Positions 29,545 through 37,951 of a DNA stretch of 64,000 nt are shown here, piece after piece. Location of the stretch: the NCBI RefSeq assembly GCF_000192795.1, contig NW_007360617.1, positions 1-64,000 of the forward strand, read 5' to 3'. Under the pieces are notes generated by a model. The model saw only the letters and a list, made by a program, of their open reading frames with translations. It did no database searches and was not told the DNA's origin. Both the position numbers and the translations under genes were made by a program. How positions within the stretch are numbered: the first letter of the stretch is position 1; each line of letters begins with the position of its first letter. This DNA comes from Vavraia culicis subsp. floridensis (taxonomy: Eukaryota; Microsporidia; Pleistophoridae).

Positions 29545-29909
29545 AGAGGGGTGCAGAACTGTTCGTGTACGAGCGGGGTAGATTTGAATGTACGGTTGGT
29601 AATAAATGGTTTGTTTTTCAAGCGGTGGGGCTGTTAGTTCGGGGAACGGTGGTAACCAGGGGTAGAACAGGAAGAGAAGTTCAAAATAAATGAGATGTGA
29701 TTTTGGAAGGGCTGATACGGCGGGAAGTGGTAAAATGAAGAATTGCTGGCCGGATGTAACCATTTTTGCTGAAATGAGCGCAAAGATACCGAACGGCAAG
29801 TAATGCGGTAAACACAGCTCACAGCACCGCTTTTGAAGTGCAATCGCCTTTATTAACATGTACGCATGGTACCAACGGCATACAAATTTAAGTTACGGTC
29901 CACCACCAG
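29545..29909. other. Intergenic, convergent gene ends
   Basis: Lies between the 3' ends of Trm9 (plus) and Cdt1 (minus). A minus-strand open frame (29194-29859) overlaps Trm9 antisense and looks non-coding. Confidence 0.4.
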
Positions 29910-31301
29910 TCACTCCTTCCTACGCATCACGTACCGCTTGCCATTCCTGTTTACGACTACAAACCCGTCAATCTTCGCAATCTCGTCCTCAATGTTACAC
30001 ACGTAGTTCATTCTCTGCTTCAACTCGCCGTATTCGTAGCATGTCCTGCCCTCCAGGCTGAACGTGTTTATAAGGTCGGTACTGAACGAATACGATGGTT
30101 CGTTGTGTTGCTGGGCAATAAACTGCATTTTACGTGCATTTTCTCTCGTTTTGATGCGGTCGAGAATGCGCTGGTACTTTTCGCTCGCACTTTCGTTTGT
30201 TTTCAGGTTGTTTTTAATTTCGGGCGGTTTTTGGGGCTGAAGCGGCGCATCGGCCGATAGAAATGAGATTTTGCCGTGGTGCGCCTCGCATGCTCTTCGG
30301 TTCGTACCATGCACCGCATCGTTTCTGGTGTTTGCATGAGCATCCGTTACGCTGCTCAGCACGGTTTTGCCATCAATCCCGGTCTTATCATAACCTGCAG
30401 CACCGCCCGATCCCTCTACGCCACCAACAACATCGCCATCATACAGTGCAGCCATCCCACTTCCCGGTTTATCAACCAATCCGCCCACTCCACACACCAC
30501 CAAGTCATCCCCATCTCTTTCAAACGTATACCGCCCATCCAACCATTTAATCATCCTCAAATCATTTAAATCAACTCTTCGCCTCGTTATGCTCTCAATG
30601 ATGTGTTTTGAGCGGTTGAAGAATGTTTTGCGATTTTTTAAGGTGTTGAAGCGGTGAATCGTGCGCAGAGATGCTGAGATCTTCTTGAGATGGGGTGTAT
30701 GTGTGGCTGGTGGATTGTGGTGTATTGTGGATTGGTGTGGTATTGGATTGGTGTGAGAGTTGAGGATTACGTGCGCACTGCCTTTGCTCACAGGGCTGTT
30801 CACTGCGTTGCTGTTGCTCACAAGGCTGTTCACTGCGTTGCTGTTGCTCACAGGGCTGTTCACTGCGTTGCTGTTGCTCACAAGGCTGTTCACTGCGTTG
30901 CTGTTGCTCACAGGGCTGTTCACTGCGTTGCTGTTGCTCTCAAGTTCTGCCGCTCTACCAAAAACGGTCTTTTTCCTCAGTTCACACGGCACGTGCACAC
31001 CACTCTGAACATTGAGCACCGCTCCGCGACCAGAAATACCCATTGAACCACCATCCCCGGCACTCGTTCGTACCACTGCACGTTTAACCGATCTCCCCGG
31101 TACAAACACCTCCAAGCCACCCGTTTCACTGCTTGCCACACCACATTCACTGTCCAAATCACCACCAACATCCTCACGGCCTGTCATGCTGTGCTTACCC
31201 TTTGCATACCTCTTTTTAATTTTATTACGTAAAATGTCAAGCACCACGTTCCGTTTGCCTTTCATTTTCTGCTTTTTGACCATAAAAAATTTGTGAAGCA
31301 T
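29910..31301 (-). CDS. CDT1: Cdt1-like replication licensing factor
   Basis: Cdt1 loads the MCM helicase on origins with ORC and Cdc6. In this 463-residue protein a segment in the middle (SLRTIHRFNTLKNRKTFF...VDLNDLRMIKWLDGRYTF) fits the Cdt1 central winged-helix fold. The C-terminus (SEKYQRILDRIKTRENARK, then about 60 residues ending IDGFVVVNRNGKRYV) fits the MCM-binding winged helix with its LLERIRAKE-like lead-in. The N-terminal third is disordered and contains five copies of the decapeptide SNSNAVNSPV. The frame runs to 31415 without ATG; ATGs at 31301, 31283 and 31265 are all possible starts. Assignment rests on pattern recognition in a fast-evolving family, so it is moderately sure. Confidence 0.6.
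   Translation of the reverse strand: MLHKFFMVKKQKMKGKRNVVLDILRNKIKKRYAKGKHSMTGREDVGGDLDSECGVASSETGGLEVFVPGRSVKRAVVRTSAGDGGSMGISGRGAVLNVQSGVHVPCELRKKTVFGRAAELESNSNAVNSPVSNSNAVNSLVSNSNAVNSPVSNSNAVNSLVSNSNAVNSPVSKGSAHVILNSHTNPIPHQSTIHHNPPATHTPHLKKISASLRTIHRFNTLKNRKTFFNRSKHIIESITRRRVDLNDLRMIKWLDGRYTFERDGDDLVVCGVGGLVDKPGSGMAALYDGDVVGGVEGSGGAAGYDKTGIDGKTVLSSVTDAHANTRNDAVHGTNRRACEAHHGKISFLSADAPLQPQKPPEIKNNLKTNESASEKYQRILDRIKTRENARKMQFIAQQHNEPSYSFSTDLINTFSLEGRTCYEYGELKQRMNYVCNIEDEIAKIDGFVVVNRNGKRYVMRRKE
30782..30945 (-). repeat. 30-bp tandem repeat coding SNSNAVNSPV
   Basis: Five near-perfect 30-bp units alternating in one base (CAGGGCTG/CAAGGCTG on the plus strand), in frame within the Cdt1-like gene. 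Confidence 0.9.
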
Positions 31302-31872
31302 TTTTTCGAATGGTGGGCACAAAAGAAAAATAAAGGGTTGTATGGCGTGCAGCAGCAGCGAGGGCCCCAACACTGCCACGAGACGGTGTCTGGAACGGAT
31401 CGCTTTACGGTGCAAGGTGCTTATTCTTCGGTAATTGAGGGATAAAATGGTACTTGGTTGATTTGAAGGTGCTATAGCACGCCTGATCGGACATTACATG
31501 ACAAGAGATGCCTGAACAGGAAGTGCTCCGTTTGAGCGTACGGGTGTGCACAGCTATTCGCATTTTTAGCCCCAACGCTTCGTTTTAGAACGGTAACACG
31601 CCCGTGTGATGAAGAGCATGCACAAACCGCTTTACAAACATGTCTTGCCTGCGATGCGCCTCACGCGAACGAGCGTGGCAATTTAATTGCCAAGTACAAT
31701 GCTTAACGATGTGCTATACATGATTGCTGTGCACATACCGTACCTATAAATCGTTTTACAGCGTATTATTCGTCACTATTCATTCGTTTCAGCACCTCAC
31801 GCCCTGCCCAACACCACACCTAATTTGATCTGCTTCTTCGTTCGAACGCACCATCTTCAAATTTTTTGTGGT
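31302..31872. other. Intergenic between divergent Cdt1 and Sm genes
   Basis: Holds the presumed promoters of both genes. The 18-mer GTAATTGAGGGATAAAAT at 31431-31448 also occurs at 8055-8072. No further gene seen. Confidence 0.4.
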
Positions 31873-31881
31873 CCCACCCTT

Positions 31882-32067
31882 ATGAGAGATCCCCTGCAAC
31901 TCGTCAAATCATACTTGGAAGAGAAAGTGTGCATTTATCTGCGGGACAGGAGCAGGCTGGAGGGCGTGTTGTGTGGCTTCGATGAGCATATGAATGTAGG
32001 ATTGCTGATTGGTGGCGAGTTTATGACTGTTAGGGGCGAAAGCATTGTTATGATTGGACAGGAATAG
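31882..32067 (+). CDS. Sm/LSm-fold RNA-binding protein, closest to SmG
   Basis: Sm and LSm proteins form heteroheptameric rings on U-rich RNA, in spliceosomal snRNPs or in mRNA decay. This 61-residue protein has both Sm motifs: VCIYLRDRSRLEGVLCGFDEHMNV (Sm1, with the GFDxxMN core) and VRGESIVMI (Sm2). The RGxSI form of Sm2 and the FD-MN core favour SmG, though SmE and LSm3 remain possible. The loop between the motifs is very short and the C-terminal tail is nearly absent. The open frame starts at 31825 without ATG; the ATG at 31882 follows CCCACCC (31873-31879). Splicing machinery is expected here because the window contains an intron. Confidence 0.8.
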   Translation: MRDPLQLVKSYLEEKVCIYLRDRSRLEGVLCGFDEHMNVGLLIGGEFMTVRGESIVMIGQE

Positions 32068-32144
32068 CGTGTTGTGATGTGGGTGGTGTGTTCATAGCAT
32101 ATCGGTGAGCAGGAGTAGAATATTTTGTGTTATGGCACGGAGCG

Positions 32145-32252
32145 ATTTAAAGTGCTTGGCCGTGGTGGTAGCGATGAGGTGCTTGGCCGTGGTGGTAGCG
32201 ATTTGAGGTGCTTGGCCGTGGTGGTAGCGATGAGGTGCTTGGCCGTGATACA
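32145..32252. repeat. 27-29-bp minisatellite (TGCTTGGCCGTGGTGGTAGCGATGAGG)
   Basis: Four copies, unit lengths 27 and 29 bp, so no reading frame is kept. It lies just 3' of the Sm gene. Confidence 0.85.
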
Positions 32253-32763
32253 AGCCGACAACGTAACACGGCTTGATTTGGTGTTTGCTACACCACCAGA
32301 AATGTATTAAAGCGTGCTTAGTGCTAATTTAAAGCAAATATGCGCTTAATAATTCATTTGCTGCTCTACTTCGTTTGTAAAAGCTTTGCTCTTCACATTC
32401 ATTTTACGTGTGAGGAGTGAATTTGCTTTACCGCACCAGGATTGCTGGCGTAGCACCGTTTTGTTCTGTTCCTTACTCTCGTTGGTGTTGTAAGCAAGTG
32501 CTGTGCATCTTTCGTTCATTACATGCACGATTTACCTCTGCTCTCGTTCTTTTCGCAACGCGCAATGCTCCTCGTTGCCCGCCCATGCGCACTATTTTTT
32601 CATTTTATGTTAATGCGCGTTGCAGCATTTTTAGCGCATGCCGCCCGCCCATGCCCCCTCTTCGCACGATCATTCCCTTGTCGCCCAAAATACTACAAAA
32701 CGTTTGCATCAGCACTCAAACAAAAAGACAAAAAGTGCAAAACAAAACCGTCTCACATCAAAA
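32253..32763. other. Intergenic, no gene seen
   Basis: Open frames on both strands lack promoter elements or protein-like composition. Confidence 0.35.
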
Positions 32764-32771
32764 TATAAAAG
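32764..32771 (+). promoter_or_regulatory. TATA box of the VTC gene
   Basis: TATAAAAG, 21-28 nt before the ATG at 32792. Confidence 0.55.
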
Positions 32772-32791
32772 AAAGCGCTGTCCATTAATTT

Positions 32792-35290
32792 ATGAACTTC
32801 CACAAGTACTACAAAAAAAACGTGTATGCTCCGTACGAACAGCACTACCTCGATTACGAGGTGCTGGTGGGCAGCAGTGATGTGGACAGGACTGCGCACT
32901 CGGAGATGGAGAGGGTGTTCAAATTTGTGAGCGAGCGCAAGGACGAGCTGACGGTGTGGGCGAAGACGCTGGAGAAGGAAGTGCTGATGCGCATAACCGC
33001 GCTGGACGGCGGCACCGATCCCGGGACCGATGACCTGAGCTACACCAACCTGAAGGACATCCTTGCCAACCCGTCACGGGGACGCAAGAAGCAGCTCAAG
33101 CGCGAGCTCAGGCTGTTCAACAAGAAGTTGGACCTGCTCAGGGAGAACGTGGCAATTTTGACCAAGTTCATAAAAGTGAACCTTGTGGGCTTTAAGATTG
33201 CGCTCAAGCAGCGCAGCGCGTACCGGTCGTACAGGGGCCGGCTGGCGGGGTACAAGCGCAGCGTGGCCGATGTTGATCGCGTTATGTACGCGGTGAGCAG
33301 GCTCATTCTACGCTACAGGAAGCGCAGCGCGAGTTTGATCGGTCTTGTGAGCAAGAGCGAGGGAAAAAAGAGCAAGCCAAGCAACAGCACGTTCGTACGA
33401 CGCACCGCGAAGTACTGGGTGCACCCCGACAACATAGACGATCTGAAGGCGTGCATCCTGCGGCACTTGCCTGTTTATATTTTCAATCCAAGCGACGAGA
33501 ACTACGACTCGTGGACAAAGGAGCACGATGCGGCGATAACGAGCGTGTACTACGACAACGCGTCCTTTGAGGCGTACAACACACGCCTGCACAAGCTGCA
33601 GGGGAGCGAAGCGATCCGTATACGCTGGTACAAGCTGGACGAGCCCAAGGTGGTGTTCATCGAGAGAAAACGGCACGAGGACGGGTGGACAGGCTATCAA
33701 AGCAAAAAGCTGCGCTTCAAAATGCCGGTGGAGCACGTAAACGCATACGTAAACGGACAAAACGTGTGGAAATACGTTGAGCCCCTGAACGAGAACAAGC
33801 TGAGCACGCTCAGCCTTTACAACGAAATACAGCACTCGATCATCCACAAGAAGCTGAGACCGAGCGTTCGCACGTTCTACAGGCGCATGGCATTTCAAAT
33901 GCCGGAGAGCAACAACATCAGACTGTCGCTCGACACGGATCTGGTCATGATCAGGGAGTGTGCAGGTGACAGCAGCACACCCTTCAACTGGCGGCGTGAG
34001 GGCTTGAGCTGGCCGTTCGACAGCCTCCGGTCAGACGAGATCTGCCGGTTCCCGTACGGCATTCTCGAGGTCAAAACGCAGGACGACCAGAAAACGTGGA
34101 TCTGCGAGTACGAGCACCTCATCGAGCACGTACACAAGTTCAGCAAATTTATGCACGGCACGGCCGTGCTGCACAATACGGAGATGATTCCGTATTGGTT
34201 GCCGCAGATGGGCGTGGGCATACAAAAAGAGAGTTTTAAGAGCCCGCCGCACAAGCGGTACGAGTTTAAGGATGGTGAGCTTGTGGAGATACCGCAAATA
34301 GGGCAGCAAAACAGTGATAATGTGGGAAGAGGGAGTGAAGGGAATTTACGGCACGATATAAATGAACAGAATCGGGCGAGCGCGCAGTACAGCGCTACGG
34401 ACGGGCAGGGCATCGGCCGAGCAGGCCTAAGACACAGCAGCTGTGGCATCACTGATGGACAGAGCGTCAGCAGAATAAGCGTGGTAAGGGGTGATGAGCA
34501 CGTGCAGGAGGACAGACCCGCCATGGGCATGTCATCCTCTGCAGGATGCATGCACTGTGCCTCGGGCCTTACATACGAACAGATACGCTCCAGCGGTGCG
34601 AGGAATGACCGTGTGCGTGCATCGGAACGAGCGATGTACGGAGAGTGTGTTCACGACCGGATGGGCCTGACAAAGATGGAGGGGTCATGCGTGGCAGGGG
34701 GGAGCGAGTCAATGCTGGGCGAATCGCTGAACAGGAACACGTCTGGCGAATCGCTTCACAGGAGCGTGGGTCTGAAAGGCCCATCGGTGCACGCAAGTGC
34801 AGACGCATCGCGTAGAACAAGCCCCTCACACGGAGCCGAGCACACATACCTTCAGCGTAGCGCCGCTCAGCACCCAAAATCTACGAAAAAAACGGTCGCC
34901 GCTCAGCACGACGATGACGAGAGCACCAAAAGTGTGTTGGTCCCCATCGACAACAAGCGCATTGCCATACCCGTGCGTGTTGAGCCCAAGGTGTTCTTCG
35001 CCAACGAGCGCACATTTCTGTCGTGGCTGCACTTCAGCATCTTCATCGGAGGCCTTGGCTCTGCGATGGTCGGCCTGGGCGACTACAAAGCACTGATAAG
35101 CGGTGCGGTGTTCATCGTGGTGAGCACCATCTTCGCCGTGTATGCGTTGTATTTGTATATGTGGCGGGCACATAAAATTAGGGCAAGAAATCCTGGGCCG
35201 TACGATGACCTGGTGGGGCCGGGTGTGCTTGTGTTTGTATTTATCGCTGCTATGGCGCTTTCGTTGCTGTTTAAGATGCCGATGCACTGA
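32792..35290 (+). CDS. VTC4: VTC4-like polyphosphate polymerase (SPX, VTC catalytic domain, C-terminal membrane domain)
   Basis: VTC complexes make polyphosphate from ATP and pass it into the vacuole or acidocalcisome. The 832-residue protein has an SPX domain (about residues 1-195, starting MNFHKYYKKNVYAPYEQHYLDY), which senses inositol pyrophosphates. A tunnel-fold polymerase domain follows (about 205-485): WVHPDN near 210, IRIRWY, IERKRH near 290 with EDGWTGYQSKK, FYRRMAFQ, LDTDL, and ILEVK near 424-428. The basic and acidic tunnel residues look intact, as in catalytic VTC4 rather than inactive VTC2/3. A long Ser/Gly/Arg-rich linker (about 500-690) leads to a VTC1-like module with three membrane spans (about 735-830, starting FFANERTFLSWLHFS). 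Codon use is GC-rich compared with the flanking secreted-protein genes. Confidence 0.93.
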   Translation: MNFHKYYKKNVYAPYEQHYLDYEVLVGSSDVDRTAHSEMERVFKFVSERKDELTVWAKTLEKEVLMRITALDGGTDPGTDDLSYTNLKDILANPSRGRKKQLKRELRLFNKKLDLLRENVAILTKFIKVNLVGFKIALKQRSAYRSYRGRLAGYKRSVADVDRVMYAVSRLILRYRKRSASLIGLVSKSEGKKSKPSNSTFVRRTAKYWVHPDNIDDLKACILRHLPVYIFNPSDENYDSWTKEHDAAITSVYYDNASFEAYNTRLHKLQGSEAIRIRWYKLDEPKVVFIERKRHEDGWTGYQSKKLRFKMPVEHVNAYVNGQNVWKYVEPLNENKLSTLSLYNEIQHSIIHKKLRPSVRTFYRRMAFQMPESNNIRLSLDTDLVMIRECAGDSSTPFNWRREGLSWPFDSLRSDEICRFPYGILEVKTQDDQKTWICEYEHLIEHVHKFSKFMHGTAVLHNTEMIPYWLPQMGVGIQKESFKSPPHKRYEFKDGELVEIPQIGQQNSDNVGRGSEGNLRHDINEQNRASAQYSATDGQGIGRAGLRHSSCGITDGQSVSRISVVRGDEHVQEDRPAMGMSSSAGCMHCASGLTYEQIRSSGARNDRVRASERAMYGECVHDRMGLTKMEGSCVAGGSESMLGESLNRNTSGESLHRSVGLKGPSVHASADASRRTSPSHGAEHTYLQRSAAQHPKSTKKTVAAQHDDDESTKSVLVPIDNKRIAIPVRVEPKVFFANERTFLSWLHFSIFIGGLGSAMVGLGDYKALISGAVFIVVSTIFAVYALYLYMWRAHKIRARNPGPYDDLVGPGVLVFVFIAAMALSLLFKMPMH

Positions 35291-35952
35291 GAACGATTAG
35301 ATGCGTACAATAAAACCGCTTTGTGACGTGTCCGTTCTTATACGTCTTGAACATGTCGGCCGGTGTGCACACGAGTGCTGTCGGATGAGCGCATTTTATT
35401 TTTTGGTTTTATCCGATTTTCACCTCACACGAGTGCTTCTCTGGTCCAGAGCGGTGCTCATGCCTTTCATTTGCACTATAACCAATGAATGCGCTCATTT
35501 TTGCATAATTGGTTTTCTTCACGGCACGAATTCACCCCGCATGGATTGCACCTCACAATGTTCACGGGTACGGCATGTTCAGCGACATGGGACGTGTTGC
35601 CGTTGCTGACCGGTAATGCCCGTGGTGGATCCTCACTGATCCGCAACAAAACCACGAACACGTACGGTAGAAATGACCAAGAGAATGAAATGCACCACGT
35701 ACATTAAAATTGAGGTATGAGCTGAGCAAGCGGGATTGTTCGTGTAGTTGTGCGGTTTTTGCACCGGTGCACAGCGCTCATCACCTGTCATACGGCACGT
35801 TTTTTGTGGTGATCTCCGCGCACCCATGGTTTGGTATGGAACGTGAGAGGTGCGCTAGAGCGGTTGTTGTTGACCGGTGGGTGGTACCTGGACCGGTTGT
35901 GATGAAGAAAATGGGTGATGTGGGATGAATAGCGTGGTACAAACGGTGCTGT
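35291..35952. other. Intergenic, no protein gene seen
   Basis: GC-rich compared with gaps further left. Open frames here lack conserved features. It runs into the hairpin-rich segment. Confidence 0.35.
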
Positions 35953-36115
35953 TCACAGGGACCGGCGTGGTTGCCAGGTTTTACACCTGGACGGCCCTGC
36001 TAAGATCATGACGTGTCACTTCTAGCCGTTGTGCCACGCCACAGTATCACCGTGGCGCTGCTCCTTTCTAGTGGACCGTCATACCGTGCTAAGGTGCACG
36101 GCCCCTTAAGCCGAT
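35953..36115. ncRNA. Candidate structured RNA (three strong hairpins)
   Basis: Hairpin 1 pairs CAGGG (35956-35960) with CCCTG (35995-35999), CCG (35962-35964) with CGG (35992-35994), and CCAGGT (35974-35979) with ACCTGG (35985-35990). Hairpin 2 pairs CGCCAC (36037-36042) with GTGGCG (36052-36057). Hairpin 3 pairs CCGTGC (36084-36089) with GCACGG (36096-36101). No tRNA, SRP, U2, U6, RNase P or U3 signature could be confirmed. Strand is undetermined. It could be an RNA gene, a structured leader or terminator, or chance in a GC-rich stretch. Confidence 0.35.
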
Positions 36116-36211
36116 CCGAGGACTGTCTGCGCATCATAGCAGAGCATCATGCCCACCGACAGGCAAACAGGGCCATACGCGCGATTTAACCGTTTTATTT
36201 TTGTGAGCCCC

Positions 36212-37498
36212 ATGTCGGTCAAAAAGCCAACAATATCCGTGGTCTTCATCGGTCACGTGGACGCGGGCAAAAGCACACTGAGCGGGCGCGTTCTTCTGTC
36301 TCTCAACCTGGTAGATTCTCGTTTGCTGGAGAAATACAAGGAGGAAAGCAGATCGCTCAACAGAGAGTCGTGGTATCTGAGCTGGCTCACCGACACGAGT
36401 CCGATCGAGCGCGAGAAGGGCAAGACACTTGAAACGTGCAGCACCATCCTTGACCTGCCGCACAACCGTGTCAATTTGCTGGACACGCCCGGCCACAAGC
36501 TGTACTTAACGGACATGATACGCGGGGCCAACCAGGCAGATGTGGCCGTACTGGTGATATCGGCGCGAAAGGGCGAGTTTGAGGCCGGGTTTGAGCGGAG
36601 CGGACAGACACGCGAGCATGTTATACTTGCGAAGGCGGGCGGTGTGAAGCACTGCATATGTGTGATCAACAAAATGGATCAGAGAAACTTTGAGGCGACG
36701 TACTTTAAGGAGATTGTGGGGAAGCTGGACGTGTTCCTGAGGAAAATCTTCAAAAAGGTGATGTACGTGCCGGTGAGCGGGTATGAAGGCATCAATGTTC
36801 TGTATGAGAACGAGTTTGATGGACGGGCGGATGACCAGCACTCCAGTGCGTGTAATGTCACGGGCGACAACTACAACGACATCAACGAACATGAGGATGA
36901 CTGGTACAGGGGTGATTCGCTGCTCGGTATGCTGGACAAGATACGAGTGGAGAGGCCGTTTGGTGGCACAATGCTGACCATCCTGGACAAGAGCAAGAAC
37001 GTGTTGCAGGTGAAGATCGAGGAGGGCATGGTTAAGAAGAACGATGAGCTGTTTGCGTTGCCGGGCGGGTACAAAGTGAGCATCAATGCCATTCTGGACG
37101 ATGAGGACGTAGAGATCGAGGATGCACGGGCCGGTGACATTGTAAAGATACGCGTGAACACGGACACGCTTGAAATAGGCAACGCGCTCGCACATGCGAT
37201 GGAAACGTGCACGGACACGTTCACGTGCCAGCTCAACGTTCTCGATTGCAAGGGCGTGCTGAGCGTGGGGTACAAAGCGGTGCTGCACCTCAAGATGAAC
37301 AGCCTTTCGGTCAAAGTGCTCGGGCTGCAGATCAAGAAGGGCGAGAAGGTGTACAAGACAGAGTATGTGAGGAAGGGCGAGAAGGCGCTGGGAAAGGTTA
37401 AAATTGATAAGAAGGCGTATATCAGGGTGGGAGACTGCTTTGCGGTGCGGGATGAGGACATAACGGTTGCTATAGGTGTGGTGCGAAAGGTTCTTTAA
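36212..37498 (+). CDS. SUP35: Translation termination factor eRF3 (Sup35 GTPase)
   Basis: eRF3 is the GTPase that delivers eRF1 to stop codons. The 428-residue protein has the G domain with G1 GHVDAGKST (residues 14-22), DTPGH (91-95) and NKMD (153-156), and the eRF3-specific segment LNRESWYLSWLTDT...EREKGKTLE (49-74). ARKGEFEAGFERSGQTREH also fits eRF3 rather than eEF1A. Two beta-barrel domains follow. The N-terminal prion-like and M regions of other eukaryotes are absent. An acidic insertion (about residues 195-230) with DDQHSSACNVTGDNYND is unusual. An earlier in-frame ATG exists at 36149; I prefer 36212 because GAGCCCC lies directly before it and homology begins there. AATAAA overlaps the stop codon. 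Hbs1 is the main alternative. Confidence 0.9.
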   Translation: MSVKKPTISVVFIGHVDAGKSTLSGRVLLSLNLVDSRLLEKYKEESRSLNRESWYLSWLTDTSPIEREKGKTLETCSTILDLPHNRVNLLDTPGHKLYLTDMIRGANQADVAVLVISARKGEFEAGFERSGQTREHVILAKAGGVKHCICVINKMDQRNFEATYFKEIVGKLDVFLRKIFKKVMYVPVSGYEGINVLYENEFDGRADDQHSSACNVTGDNYNDINEHEDDWYRGDSLLGMLDKIRVERPFGGTMLTILDKSKNVLQVKIEEGMVKKNDELFALPGGYKVSINAILDDEDVEIEDARAGDIVKIRVNTDTLEIGNALAHAMETCTDTFTCQLNVLDCKGVLSVGYKAVLHLKMNSLSVKVLGLQIKKGEKVYKTEYVRKGEKALGKVKIDKKAYIRVGDCFAVRDEDITVAIGVVRKVL

Positions 37499-37502
37499 TA
37501 AA
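37497..37502 (+). terminator. Polyadenylation signal overlapping the eRF3 stop codon
   Basis: AATAAA begins inside the TAA stop (37496-37498). Confidence 0.5.
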
Positions 37503-37938
37503 TGGTTGGTACGAAACTTTTGGTAAAGCACGCTGCGCTGTTTAAATAGGGGCAGTTCGACAAAAATGGGTGTGAGGTGGTGTAGCGAAGAACATTTCAA
37601 TCGAGGTGCGCTCCTCGGACCGGTGCTACTGAGGATTTCGCGCGATTCATTTTTTTGGATACCCCCAGTTTGCAGGAATGCCGTAATAATCCCATGGATT
37701 ATGGCAGCCTCTGTCTCAGATACCAAGGTGCGCCAGCAGTTGAGAGTATTCCATGATCCGTATCATGTGCTATCTTGCAGCTGCGCGGACATACACTCTT
37801 CACGCATATTCCCTGTACCTCTTCCTTTTGCAAAGCATTTTTCTCTGTCTTACATGCAATAACATCCCAAACAAGCACGTTTTTTATCCACCGGGCCGAT
37901 CATGGCCACGGCTCAGTTCTTCACGAGAAGAATTTTTG
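37503..37938. other. Intergenic between eRF3 and CCT6
   Basis: No ATG-started gene seen; the frame open upstream of CCT6 from 37775 lacks conservation. Confidence 0.35.
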
Positions 37939-37951
37939 CACCCTCAGTAAA

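Noticed and set aside
29194..29859. 221-codon minus-strand frame
   Set aside because: Half of it is antisense to Trm9; composition follows the complementary codons of Trm9.
32346..32519. 57-codon minus-strand frame
   Set aside because: No TATA box or C-run, no recognisable motif.
35953..36115. U2 snRNA or SRP RNA identity for the hairpin-rich segment
   Set aside because: The U2 branch-pairing sequence is absent, and the SRP-like word lacks the flanking helix 6/8 arrangement.
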